A DNA stretch of 64,000 nt, from the NCBI GenBank assembly GCA_934047225.1, contig OW204000.1, positions 10,248,001-10,312,000 of the forward strand, in the 5' to 3' direction. How positions within the stretch are numbered: the first letter of the stretch is position 1; every line of letters starts with the position of its first letter. The position numbers and the translations under genes are program-made. The notes below the pieces were generated by a model. That model saw only the letters and a list, made by a program, of their open reading frames with translations, was not told the DNA's origin and did not search any database. The stretch comes from Ypsolopha sequella (lineage: Eukaryota > Arthropoda > Insecta > Lepidoptera > Ypsolophidae). Of the stretch, positions 45,716-57,214 are shown in pieces.

Positions 45716-47960
45716 GGAATATTCCCTTATACTATAGAAAGTTATACTAAATAAGACTACTCCATTAGGAAAGAGGCAGTGTTGTGGCGATAATGCAACA
45801 CAGTTGGCATTCCTCATCCGTCGAGAAATCTAAGTTGACTGATTTATACAGATATTGATACTCGGCATGTAATAAAAAATACAACTATCGCAAACTTCGA
45901 ATAAGGAAATCAACTCACAACTGGGTTCAACAAAAACAATATTTTACGTATTTCCAAAAAAAATATTTCACTTCTAAAAGGTTTACGCTTGCTTCAAGCG
46001 GACTAAAGCTACGTTTTATGCTCTAGTGCTCTATCTAGTGCATAAAAGTGTTTACTTCTTCTAAGACTATGGCAATACGCCATACAGCCAGATACACAGT
46101 ACAACTTCATAGACAAACTTTTTTAAATTATCGCGCTAAGATTATATCATATGACAGAAGCTTCAGATGATGCTCAAGGATATAATATACAGTGACTTTA
46201 AAGACATTCATGTCTGATTATTTATTTAGATTATTTAGACATGGCTGTATGGGGTAAGTTCCCCTTGCCTTCCCACCTTGATTGAAGACAAAAATAAACA
46301 GTGGCGAGAAACAGCTATTGTTTTTTTTCAGTCAGGAGCAAAGATTCTTTGGTCAGGAGTACATAATTAGTTGTTTCATATTTAGTTGTCATCCAGTGAT
46401 GATGAAATAATACTGTTTCATTTCCTCGCAATCGAAGTGAAAGGTAGAGTGTTGAACTCGGCTACAAACGAGCCATATTACCTCGAACTATAGGTTCAGG
46501 CAGCTAGATATCTCGGATAATATGGCTCATTTTATGCACTCGTATAACAATCTACTATACTTGTAAAGGTTGTTCTTCTTCTTCTTCTAAATTCTTTATT
46601 GCACAAAACACAGTTTGTTGTTTCTTTATCACTGACCGTGTCTGAATTGTTTTATAAATCAAAATTACCTTGTACATAAATAAAAAGTGCAATTAAAATA
46701 TCATCAACAGTATTTTTTTTTCCATCTATAAGAAGTCCAACTTTAAGCTCTCATTAAAATGTAAGGCCTTAGTGTATTCAGATATTTTGAAGATAATTAG
46801 GTATGCACCTCAAAAATACGTGCTTACAACAAAGTGCTGCATCTCCGTAAATAATTTCACACTTAAACTCTCGAAAGACGGCCATAAATAACAATCAAGG
46901 CACCTGCGAGAACAAAGTCTTAAAGTCGATTTTTTGCTTACAACACCTTTATTATGCGTATAAAAACACCTCACGAAACCTTGGTGTTTATACGACTGCG
47001 TATTTTTTTATATCAACTTGTCTTCTGGACAAAAGACAGTACCTGTCCACCTAAAACAATATTGCTGCATAACAAATTGCATGGCAAGGTGCTTTTGATA
47101 CTCCAACGACAACAAAACCTTTGCTACGTGAGCGTACAAAATCTTTCCGGTAATTCTATGGACATACATTTAAATTATTAACGTAAATTGTAATATCTAA
47201 GGTAGCCGAGAAGTCACGTTTAGGCAGAAAGGTGGACAGACTGAAAATTAGCTCGACGGAGCCCATATCTAAGCCATCAGCAACATGGGAAAGCAAATAA
47301 AGATGAGTTCCCGAACGTTCAATAAGGAACCCCTGGCGATCTGTTATTTCATAATGCACTACCTTCTTTTTATTACACCATTTGTTGTGAATTGTGGTCA
47401 TCGTCCTCGTAATCATCAATATTTATATAGGTACCTACATTATTTATGTTAATTTACTTATTATAATATATCGACAAATTAATTTGATTCGTATACTGCT
47501 TTTTGGCGAAAAAGCGTGCTTTTTCGTGAAAAAACTAATTATGACGTAGCACTCTATGTTAGGTATGGTATGGCGATACATAACATACGTGTTTTTTTAT
47601 GATAACCCAGTTTTGAACTAACGTACACCGAACTTCCGGTAATTTTGAACTAACGTTACATCAACATTTCGAACTTCGAAGTACAGTAGTGGAGTCTGTT
47701 TTTTCCTTTGTGTAACTGTCAAATTAAACCCAATTTATTAATAATTGGATCATAATATAACTATCCGCATGTTTGACGCGCTTCAAATAGCTCAAAATGA
47801 AACGATTTACTACCTGAGATCTCGCCAAGGTGACTGGAGACTTTTTTGTTGTTTCTTTTTATTTTATCTTTGTGTGGTCGCGTCCAGAGCATTGCCAAGT
47901 ATCAAGATCTAACCGGGAATGGTCCAACTTTAAATTCGCTGACATGGTTTGTTTTCTCAT
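45716..47960. other. Intergenic; small hairpin and LINE-tail fragments
   Basis: gagccatatta / taatatggctc pair at 46470-46528. (TTC)n near 46568 precedes 'aaattctttattgcacaaaa', a reversed LINE-tail-like phrase. 46235-46285 is an inverted piece of the short repeat at 2886-2950. The open frames at 46954-47419 lack domains. Confidence 0.4.
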
Positions 47961-47965
47961 TTAAA

Positions 47966-48011
47966 CATAATCATTAATTTATCACCGCCCGGTGATAAAT
48001 TAATGATTATG
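47966..48011. repeat. Perfect 46-bp palindrome
   Basis: cataatcattaatttatcac and its inverse pair fully over 22 bp with a 2-nt centre. It could extrude as a cruciform or be the remnant of a small foldback. No neighbouring gene explains it. Confidence 0.85.
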
Positions 48012-48305
48012 CCACTATATTCATAAATCTATAAGAACATGATAATACCTTTGTAATGGAATAATTTAAAACCCGGACTAACATACGGACTACGCAAATC
48101 CCGAGAAATACACGAGTAGATACTTGGCAGTTCAGGGATAACAGAAATACTAATGATACTTGGTCGCGTGAAACTAATTTTCTAAACCGGGTGTAAATGC
48201 AATGATGTTTTTTAATGAAACCACATAATTTACTGATCATACTGGACAACCTTTTGAAAGAAACATAACGCGCAAATAAAATAAAATGCCTCTATCACCA
48301 TACCA
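48012..48305. other. Intergenic, nothing recognised
   Basis: The 80-codon minus-strand frame ending at 48007 begins within this stretch and has no recognisable domain. Confidence 0.4.
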
Positions 48306-48310
48306 ACTTT

Positions 48311-48627
48311 ACCGGCGGAGTATGCATAGTTCATACAAACGGAATACCAAAACCATTTGTAAATCATAGACATTATTTATTCTGATTGAATTACGGAATA
48401 TCTAGGTTCTCATATATATATTTTGAAAGAAAACTGATTTAAAGACGACATAATAAGCAATTTAAAATTTCCATGGAAAGCTTATTTTCATTTGATATAT
48501 ATTTGGGAACCTATATATTATGTAATGCAATCGGAATAAATATACACTACTTTAAGAATATCTATGATTTACAAATGGTTTTGGTATTTCGTTTGAATGA
48601 ACTAGGATTGCTCCGCAGGCCTCTTAA
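48311..48627. mobile_element. Foldback element, family F, copy 2
   Basis: The right end is intact (taggattgctccgcaggcct, then cttaag) and the left end is degenerate (accggcggagtatgcatagt). The inverted-repeat body matches 35378-35720 (gaatatctaggttc, ctgatttaaagacgac, ggtttt-ggtatttcgtttg). There is no coding capacity. Confidence 0.7.
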
Positions 48628-49300
48628 GAATATGTTTAATTTATAAAAAAATTCAGAGTTGAGCCTTGCTAAGTGTAAAGCATCCTGAACCAATAACGAT
48701 TTTTGTAAAATTCATAAAATGAAATTTCGACTTCCCATAGTGCACTCATGACTGGGAGTGAAATTTCATTATACGAATTTCACAAAAATTGTTATCGATT
48801 CATGATACTGATCACTTACCAAGCCTCTAATATGAATTTGGACGATGATCAAAAAGTCAACTTGTATATTATATCTGCTCTGGATAAGCCTCAGCATGGC
48901 AACATAGAATCGTCCGTTTCTATTGGTCGTGTCGTACAGAAACGTTGGTTTTTTGTCGCGGTCAAGGCGGCTACAGATAACGTTGTTTTTTGTTGAATCG
49001 GCTATTCAACGGTTAGGAGATTGTGGTTGTGCAAATTGAGATAGTGCCAATGTTATATACTTTTGTTTGTTTTACTATTGTTTCATTCATTGTAATTATG
49101 AAGTTGTTTAAAAGAGCAAAATTAAAGGGAACAAATATTTTGAGCCCCAAGTATTCATATTCAAATTCAAATTTATTTGCACGCACCATAATGTTCGAAA
49201 CGTCTTAAATAACATTTATAGTGTCAATTACGGACCCTCTCGGGCACAGCAAAGTAACTTAAAGCTAGTAACACAATTATTCTTATTCTACATAGGTAAA
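48628..49300. other. Intergenic, nothing recognised
   Basis: Contains 'ttcatattcaaattcaaatt' (about 49154-49174), a phrase like reversed LINE tails. The frames at 48748-48996 and 49023-49208 have no recognisable family. Confidence 0.35.
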
Positions 49301-49313
49301 ATCCAATGGTACC

Positions 49314-49472
49314 GATTCGGTGAAGCACATTTCAACTTATTTGACAGGACTAAACTTAATTTAAGCGTTCTATCCCTGTCTTTTCGATAAAGAAAGAAAA
49401 AGACAGGACGCTTAAAATAAGGTTAGTCCTGTCAAATAAGTTAAGACGTGTTATGCCGAATCGACACCATTG
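49314..49472. mobile_element. Palindromic MITE, family P1, copy 2
   Basis: CAATGGTACCGATTCGG and the inverse of the right end (cgaatcgacaccattg) bound two arms of about 75 bp. It is orientation-reversed relative to the copy at 11075-11241 and is not inside a hAT element. No target duplication longer than 2 bp is visible. Confidence 0.75.
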
Positions 49473-49619
49473 TCTCTCAGTAACATGATACAAAAATTAA
49501 ACCCATGGTATATTGATTATACTAGCATTTCGTGCAATTTTATTAGTTATACATAAGTAGAACAGTTTTAAGTAATTCCCATAGCTTGATTTCTAAAGGT
49601 TTTTTTTTCTTTGAGATTA

Positions 49620-50044
49620 TACGCCATTTTAAGACATTAGTTTTCATTATTTTGGTATTTAAATTAGCCATTATTTTTTTATGATTTTTTAAAGAATTCC
49701 CCGATATGACGTCACTTGAGAATTTAAGACATTATACTGATTGTGATGTGATTGTTTATAAAAAAGTGGTCTGTCTCTGTCTGTCTACTCATCTGTCATT
49801 CATCTGTCAAATCAGTCGGAAGCAAATTATTATAAATTTATCTTGATAGCAAAGGACACATTTCTAAACAGCCATTTCTCAAGTGACGTCACACGAAGGC
49901 AAATGGAAGTTGCAGCGTTTTCGTAAAAATATTCATTATCATGAGGTTTTTTAGACCACAAGTTCTAAAATACGGCTTATTAAACCTAAATCTCGAAATG
50001 GTTTTCGAATGAACACACTTAATATAATTTAATCTAAGCGAATT
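49620..50044 (+). repeat. Dispersed repeat R, copy B
   Basis: Same family as 25001-25385, with both TGACGTCA-centred inverted repeats (near 49707 and 49880) and the same outer flanks (ttttcattattttggtat, aaatctcgaaatggttttcg). This is the last recognised repeat before the emc locus. Confidence 0.75.
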
Positions 50045-50966
50045 AGGACTTCACTGATATATTTTTATGTCGATACATATATGTATATACATATACATAC
50101 TTATATATTCTAAATTATACACCAAGTAAGCACGTACTGGTTCTAGATGGTCCTCCAAAACATTTAAACAGTTCATTTTGTCATTCCAACATGTAAACCA
50201 TCAAGACTCTATTACCAACTTCTATTGGCAAATAACAAAATAATAAATCTCTCTTGCAGGCTCCACAGGACCTGTCGCCATGGTTGCCATGGTGACGCGA
50301 CAAGTGGATTCCTTCACGTCCGCTCTATTGTTCCCTGCCACCCGCCCGCACCCCTCAGCCTCAGGATTCATCCCCGCGTCGGTGGACCTCTAAAGCCTTT
50401 GACTCTTGGACTTTGTGGGAAAATACAATTCAAGTCTAATTTATCTTCCTACTTGAGCATAAGCCGAACTGTTTAAATGCGGATGTAGAGATCCTATGCG
50501 AGATACGTACTGAATACTTAAAAAGGTATGAGTTATACCATGGACGAAATTGTTCGTCTATGGTTATACAAAGTATAATTTGCATAAAATTTTAAATCAT
50601 GCAGAGGGCGTTAGAGATAAATGAGTGAAATAACCTCTGCAATTTGTAAATCAAAGTTGAGATTTACTGACTTAGAAAACCGTTTTCACGTACAGGTAAA
50701 TAATAAATCTAAAACGCATTACATATCGATGATGATTTATATTTTTTAAATATTCGAATGCAGATCTCGACCTAAAAATAATACTTTACGTTATTGGTAA
50801 GTAATACATTTCAGGATCGTAACAACAGCTACTATAGTGAATACAACCTCAAGCTTACCCAATATAAGTAAATTGAACAGGACAAAGTGCAAGTGTACGA
50901 GCGCAACGGCCTTAGTCAGGGCCGCCCGCGCCCAGTGCAGGCATCAGGGCAGACGCGGCGCCTTGC
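50045..50966. promoter_or_regulatory. emc upstream region
   Basis: No repeats were recognised. It contains a Su(H)/CSL-type site TGTGGGAA at 50414-50421 and an X-box-like GTTGCCATGGTGAC at 50283-50296. GC content rises towards 51000. The plus-strand frames at 50225-50476 and 50837-51121 are probably non-coding upstream sequence, the second running into the promoter. Regulatory roles are inferred from motifs and position only. Confidence 0.4.
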
Positions 50967-51173
50967 TGTGGGAAATTCAGGCTTCGGCGCCCCCGCCCCG
51001 CGCGCCCATTGGCGCCCGCACAGGCCCCGCCCGCCGCGCCCCACCGCAGCGCATAAATACGGTGCCGTTGCCGCGCATCTCCTCATTCCTCGCTGAACCT
51101 CCGCGTATAACGCACGTGTGACGCGCTCGCGATCTCTTGTTTAACCAGTGTACGTTTCGTGTTCAGTGACACA
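50967..51173 (+). promoter_or_regulatory. emc core promoter and 5' leader
   Basis: The elements sit at textbook distances. TGTGGGAA (Su(H)-like) is at 50967-50974, an inverted CCAAT (ATTGG) at 51008-51012, CCCCGCCC at 51025-51032, the TATA element CATAAATA at 51052-51059, and an initiator TCATTC at 51083-51088 with the predicted start A at 51085. The TATA begins about 33 bp and the CCAAT about 77 bp upstream of that A. CACGTG lies at 51113-51118. The predicted leader of 89 nt has no upstream ATG, and the start codon context is gacacaATG. Confidence 0.7.
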
Positions 51174-51557
51174 ATGAAAGCCATAACCGCAGTGTGCGCG
51201 ACCGGTGCCTCGGTGCCGGCCATCGCTGGCGGCAGGGTGCACAGGCACCGTGACGGCGAGAACGCCGAAATTCAGATGTACTTGTCAAAGCTACAGGACC
51301 TGGTGCCCTTCATGCCGAAAAATAGGAAGATCTCGAAGCTGGAGGTGATCCAGCACGTGATCGACTACATCTGTGACCTGCAGTCTGCACTGGAGAACCA
51401 TCCTGCGATGGATCAGTTCGACGCAGACAGCGCGCTGGCCTCTCCGCCTGCCGCCACCCCGCAACCGCGCCGCCGGCCGCTCGGGCCCCGCCCTGCGCCC
51501 AACACCATCCTCCGGAGGGCACCCTCCACCCCCACGGAACACAGAAATCACCCGACG
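51174..51557 (+). CDS. Extramacrochaetae (Id-type HLH), coding exon 1
   Basis: Emc is a nuclear helix-loop-helix protein without a basic region. By family knowledge it forms inactive dimers with bHLH activators (Daughterless, Achaete/Scute) and so blocks DNA binding in neural, muscle and sex-determination contexts. Exon 1 encodes residues 1-128. Helix 1 is about residues 31-44 (AEIQMYLSKLQDLV), the loop PFMPKNRK, and helix 2 about 53-75 (ISKLEVIQHVIDYICDLQ). No basic stretch precedes helix 1, as expected. Residues 88-125 are Pro/Arg-rich and poorly structured. The ATG at 51174 follows gacaca; an in-frame GTG at 51159 is not a likely start. The exon is strongly GC-rich against an AT-rich window. 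The donor is acg|gtaaat at 51557/51558, phase 0. Intron retention would add 18 residues before a stop. Confidence 0.95.
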
Positions 51558-54500
51558 GTAAATTTCATTTCTACTTCATACTTTCACTTTCTTTACCAGC
51601 TTTTAAAAAGATAGACATTAATCAATTCCATGTTTGTACAATAGCCGTTTTGTCTGTTTAAAATTTCATTGTTGTAGCAAAACTATTTTACTCTAACTTG
51701 AAACCTCCAACGCCGCTCACCGCCTCAACCATAAAATCTCCATTCGCAATCTTTAAACTTTTTTCATGTCCGTACAATTACGAGTTACGAGTATCTCAAA
51801 GCACAGCCTCTCTAAGCGGAGATACGAGTTATTGCACAAAAAGTAAATGAGATCTGCTTGGTCGGTGTTTTTGTTGCGCGCACCTGCAGGTTTCGCAAGC
51901 GCGGGAACGTAAAAGCGGAGATGAGTTTCACAATGCGGCTGACGATGCGTCGCACGCACACTTGCGTTTACAAACTTTGTTACGTGAAACTACTTCGTCA
52001 AAATCGAATAGGAAGAAGAACATGACCTGAAAACATGATGATAGTTTATGGTACTTTACCAAAAAAAAAAAAACAATCCATGCAAAGGTCCTCATAACCG
52101 CAGTGATTTCATCATGTTACCTACTTTAAGTAAACATGAAGTCGCAATCTAAACCGCTGCTCACGCATGCGTGACGGCTGTTTTGAATTTCAGCCTTGAA
52201 TCGGCCACCTGCGCTAGCGCCGCGTAAACGACCGTGTACCAACTCTACCGACAAACCGACACAGAATCTGAATATTCAACAACATTTATGTCGACTCACT
52301 TAAAATTCCTTATGACACCTGCGTGTGATTAGAGTTTCGTCACTCCCATTAAGGTTAATAGCTTGGTTTAATATGTCATTTCCCAAGTTCTTTTGCATCT
52401 CTTCTGTCTGAGTTCTGATGTCCATAATCAACTGTGCTCTATTATACTTTGTTGTATCCAAAAGAAAAGTGGCGATAAAGTGTTCTCATTGCTATGTTAT
52501 GTCAATCAGGGAGTCTGGTTTATTTGCAATGTCAGTTATGTAGTTAGATCTGTCACTTTTTGCAAGTATCAACAGCAGGTGCATCTCACAGGATTTATTC
52601 GTGCGCCTGCGATCCCAAGTCTCGATCGTTAATACTTGGTCGCGCCACCTAAATTTTAATCACTGCCAGCCAGACCAGTTGTTGGTACTCAAATTCTTAC
52701 CAATTCACTCTGTCTTTATTTAGGAACAGTTATGTTAACTATGATTGTCGCAAAGCACGTACAATGTATGTCGAAGTATTACATAGAAATATGTAAGCAT
52801 AGTGATTATGGAAAATGTTGTAAAGTTGAGTAATTTAAATAACGAATATATATTTTCTTTTATACAATAAGTTATTTATTAATCATTCCAACAGAAGCAA
52901 GCATGTTGACCTCGCAGCCGGCGCCGACCGCCTGCTTAGACACAACAATTTTAATTTTTAATTTATTCATTATCGATTTAAAATTCGTTAGACCCGTACA
53001 AAAGAATTCGTCTTCTACTAGAATCCCGTCGAATAACAACGATTTCCTGTTTGAGCAAAACGCCGCCTAACATCATCGTTAACATAAATAAACTCCAACC
53101 ATTATTAACGATCTCTGGAGTAACAAAACAACAAACAACTGTTTTAATTAGCCGCGGGCGCCGGCGATATCGCACGATATTTACTAATATACTGCCTACA
53201 ACAATATGATATCGGAATGCTGACTGCTCGGACCACATTCCAGGTATGCGGAATTTCTCTAGGACGCAATTGTGGCCGCCAACGATTGCATCTTAAATAT
53301 ATCCCAACTTTGTACTCGTGAAGCGTAGTTGTGGGTAGTCATACGGGAAGATCTGTAATGAGAGCACGTTCGCTTGTAGGCCCGAGAGGTTCGTGCAGGA
53401 ATCTGTGGTTCGATGGAGCACGGTCGTCGTGAGGCGGCATTTCACGGCGATATCGGGCGGGGCATCGGAGCTCGTGTTCCACAACCGCTGGTCACGACCA
53501 TACGCCACGGCATAGACTATCCGACAGTAATTGTTGTTGCGCGCAGCTGCCGGCCTCGGGCGCCGCAGCTACTCACGAGGCCGTGAGAGCTCTCTCCGAC
53601 AATGCCTTTCTGTACCACGGTACTAATGGCTTTACCCATCGTCACGATAGGATTCACATACTTTTTAAATACCAAAGGTCGTCAACATCGTTCATTCCAT
53701 TGGATAGTTTAGCATTCTTCTATGTGCTTTGTTACTAGATTGCCCTTTCACCTTCACGACTGCAAATGCCAGTGCAGGCACGATTTCAGTGCAGACAGCT
53801 ATGTATGTTTGCCTTTTTAGCTCCAACCGTAATAAGCTGTAATGAGTACGGTTAGGCGTGTAATCCACCACGGCCACCCCATTATGTTTGACATAAAGGG
53901 TCCCACCCCATTCATAATCATATCGCGGAGTTCATCTATACTAATCTATAGAATAAGTGTGATCGTTTATTTATATTCTTTGACAGCCAAGAGAAAGTCT
54001 CACGATCTTAACTTCGTTAAATAACCTGTCAATATCACTTAGTCATCCAATTTAGAGGCCCGCATGCCGCCTTCCTTTGCTATCAATTTAAAAACTGTTT
54101 GGTGCACCATCATTGTGGTCTAATCTAACTAAATCTCAGCTAGTAAGACTCTTTTGGAAAGTAACCAGCTTTATTACGGCAATTAATCTTCCATAATAAT
54201 CTCATAAGTTGTTGACATTTGAGGCACATCGGGACAGGAGGCGACTAACGAACCGTCGCCAGGTGTTCAGCGCCCACGCTCGCTCGCTCCTCTGAATATC
54301 TTTGTCTCCGCAGTACACCTCGTATAAATTGTGCACGTGAAAGTTTTACGAGCACCTTTACGCTTCGCCGAAGTATTAAAGCGAGTGGTGCGGTGTTGTG
54401 GCGACGAATGAACAGACAATTTCCAGTGACGTGGTGTCCGAGTCGGCCGCGAAATGTCTCCGCAAAACCATCGCACACGTGCAGCGATTTCACCGATAGC

Positions 54501-55387
54501 TACGATCGATGGATCGATCGAGGGCATTGTGCGAGTAACGGTCGCTCACAGCTGCGCGTATGAACACCGAGACGGTGCCGGTGGCCGGATAGCTAAATAA
54601 ATGCGACGTATTCATTATCCATCCGACAATGCCCGCCTCATAAAGGGATTTCACGTGTGCGTTCTCGCGAAGTCCCGATCCGTTTCGGGACATGTGTGCC
54701 CTCCCTTCGGTATGTGTCCGTAAATAGGGTGTCCGCACGTGGGCGCTCAGCTGCGCGGCAGCTACGGATGTACCAGATTGGACGGGAAGCACTGTAACCA
54801 AACGCTTGGCACACAGGAACTGTTGCTGAACTACGTCCGAAGTGCTGGTAACGCCATCTCAACAAAGTACTGACGGTAGATCACTTAACCAAACGATCTC
54901 AAGCTGACATTCAAACCCGTAGTTGAATTAGGGAAGCGAAACAATCGGTAAATTGTCCAGGCACTAATGAATTAAAACAGTGTAGAAACACAGGGCATAT
55001 GGCCGATGACAGATGGCCGGACGCGGGCTGGGATGCGCATGTGCCACCCGATACTCTATTTGTCGCAATCACTAATAACTCGTTAAATTAAGAGGGGTGT
55101 CAAATACATTCAGCTTCTGCTGTAGTAGTAGCATTCACAACGTTTATTGTTATAATCAGCTATTACCGATAAACAAAATAAACGTCCAAATATAGAACGG
55201 CTTGAAATATTTCACTTCTAGCCATGTGCGCGCGCATCTGTGCCTTGATTGGCAACTGCATCACCCTCTGTACTGATTGCATTGCGCCCTTTATTAAACC
55301 CTTCATTAGACAAATGGCATTCTTAGGTTCCTCCCTCAACATTTGTTTCTACGCTTTTTACTTATGATTTTTTTTGTTTTGTTGCAG
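51558..55387 (+). other. emc intron 1 (3,830 bp)
   Basis: Bounded by gtaaat and a long pyrimidine tract ending ttttgttgcag. It sits just 3' of the HLH coding region, as in vertebrate Id genes. No transposon or palindrome was recognised in it, unlike the rest of the window. It contains seven GCAGSTG words (see the separate entry) and CACGTG words near 54333, 54653 and 54737. Opposed open frames at 52393-52632 and 53692-54865 lack domains and are best read as non-coding. Confidence 0.85.
51881..52581. promoter_or_regulatory. Cluster of proneural-type E boxes in emc intron
   Basis: GCAGGTG (either strand) occurs at 51881-51887, 52206-52212, 52316-52322 and 52575-52581. This is the preferred site class of Daughterless/Achaete-Scute dimers (GCAGSTG). 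Further down the same intron, GCAGCTG lies at 53543-53549, 54549-54555 and 54748-54754. Seven sites in 3.83 kb compare with about one expected at random. Enhancer function is inferred. Confidence 0.5.
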
Positions 55388-55432
55388 ACGCCAGAGAAAC
55401 AGAACCACCCGGACAGGCCGTTGTCGTCCTAG
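55388..55432 (+). CDS. Extramacrochaetae, coding exon 2 (C-terminus)
   Basis: After the acceptor tttgttgcag the frame continues in phase 0 as TPEKQNHPDRPLSS and stops at TAG 55430-55432, which makes a 142-residue protein. I recognise the DRPLSS-type ending from insect Emc proteins, and this supports the splice choice. The protein is shorter than Drosophila Emc (199 residues), the difference lying in the low-complexity C-terminal part. Only 14 residues come from this exon. The rest is 3' UTR. Confidence 0.9.
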   Translation, partial: TPEKQNHPDRPLSS

Positions 55433-56505
55433 ATGGTGATAGTGAAACTATAGAAGGACAATGTAACTTATGGGTATTGTTAAAGCTGCCTCGAAGAGAA
55501 GCTGAACGCGAGGTGATCCTGAGTGATCGGCAGCGAGGCTTCTCAGCAGTTCCAGTGAACATCATCTCTCCAGATGATATCCTATGTGCGATCTCGTTAT
55601 GATCAATGTATGATTATATAATTGTATAAACTCGTGGCATTACATCAGAAGACTTGAGCATTGCAATGCAATCGACGATGTCATTCAGTCGACGGATTGT
55701 TTTGTTAACAATTTTATGTAAAAAGCTTTACTAGATTTTATAGTCCATTGTAATTAAATAAACATGTTTGTAAATATGTTGAGTGAATGAACAACCTCTC
55801 TGGACTGCCACTGACAAAATCGTATTAAATGTAGAAATGTAAAATCTACTTTCCAATTTATTTTCTATGTTTGATTATGTTCTTATTCTTTAGTTTCTAA
55901 AACGATGCTTCCATTTATATCAAAGAAGAGAGCCAATTATAAGTTGGTTTCTATAATTTTATTACTTTTAAGTTGACTTCATGTGTGTGATTTTGCATGG
56001 CGATTGTTGCTATTATATGGACTTTATTTTGTGAATTTCTGACGCAACTTACGTGTAATTAATTAAAATATTGCGTTTGAGATAAAGAACAATGTAAATA
56101 GTGTATGTAATAGTGATTATAAAATTTTAACTAGTGAAAAAATATCGATTGAGACCTTTATGATTTTATATTGAATACTTATAAGGTGAAAATGCTTTAA
56201 TTATCTTTTATGATTCTTATTACTTTATCGCGTAGTATAATTTTAAATAGACTGTTATAGCATTAGTTATTGAGTATTGTGTTATTATGGTCAATGTAAT
56301 GATTGTTGATGTCTGTGAAATGATTCCTAAAGCACTAATGTGAAATTTTACAAATAAGCTAAGAGTCAGAAACATTGTTACTTCATACTTTCAATTAATT
56401 GTCCACGTGTTTCTTTTATTTGGTATGAAAAAATACTGAATCACTATAAATAATACCGAATACAAAGGAAAGAGAAAAATAAAATATTCTGAAATTCTAA
56501 AGAAA
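55433..56505 (+). other. emc 3' UTR (predicted, two possible ends)
   Basis: AATAAA at 55757-55762 is followed by GT-rich sequence (catgtttgtaaatatgttga). A second AATAAA lies at 56478-56483, so short and long forms are possible. Candidate post-transcriptional sites are a Brd box AGCTTTA (55724-55730), a Pumilio-type TGTAAATA (55769-55776, long form only) and a K box TGTGAT (55986-55991, long form only). Short motifs like these can occur by chance. Confidence 0.55.
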
Positions 56506-57214
56506 TACTTTTATTATGCCTACCACTATCACCCTTGCTAGCCAAATTCTTTTACTCGTTCATGTTGCCATAAATATTCAGAGGCTATTTATTATGTAAG
56601 CAAAATAAATATTTTGAGAAAAAATATATTTTTAGGAAAAAGACCAAAAAGAGACAAATGGTACCTAACAAATATCTAAACATATTTTTCAAGTATGTGT
56701 TACGAGAAGTAAAATCTAACAAGCAAGATCACGTGATTGCATCACGGCCAATTATCGCTTCTACAATATTTGATCAGCTGTGCCTATATTACAAGAACTC
56801 AACAACGAAGAAATATCGCTAACTGTAGAATATAAGGTTCAAATTCATTTGAAAAATTATATTGAGCATTTTCTAAACGAAAGAGGACTTTACGTTGTTG
56901 GCATAGAGTCAAAATAGGGTATGCAAAGGTAAATAATTGCAGAATTTGTAAAGCGTTTGCTTGACAAACATCAGCGATGCCGTCATGACTTCGAACAATA
57001 TACCTACCTAATTGTAAACATTTACTTTAATTAGAAAATAAACGTCCTAATTCATAACATTTCTTTTACAACATTCTGACTGTCTTACGCCAAAATAATT
57101 TTACAAATAACGAACAAATGAGTCCAAGTAAATATACGTACCTAATATAAGTAATATATCCAGGTAATAAAATAAACCAACATATTTTTAGAAAAATTAC
57201 AAAATGAATAATTG
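56506..57214. other. Intergenic between emc and tRNA
   Basis: No gene or repeat was recognised. AAAA at 57201-57204 gives the minus-strand TTTT that would terminate Pol III transcription of the neighbouring tRNA. Confidence 0.5.

Noticed and set aside
51159..51173. Upstream in-frame GTG as an Emc start
   Set aside because: Eukaryotic initiation at GTG is rare, and the ATG at 51174 has a good context and gives the expected N-terminus.
51291..51551. Minus-strand and alternative-frame ORFs over emc exon 1
   Set aside because: They are shadows caused by the GC-rich codon bias of the emc exon.
53692..54865. Minus-strand open frames in the emc intron (60-103 codons)
   Set aside because: They overlap each other in several frames in GC-richer sequence, with no domain or consistent splice structure.
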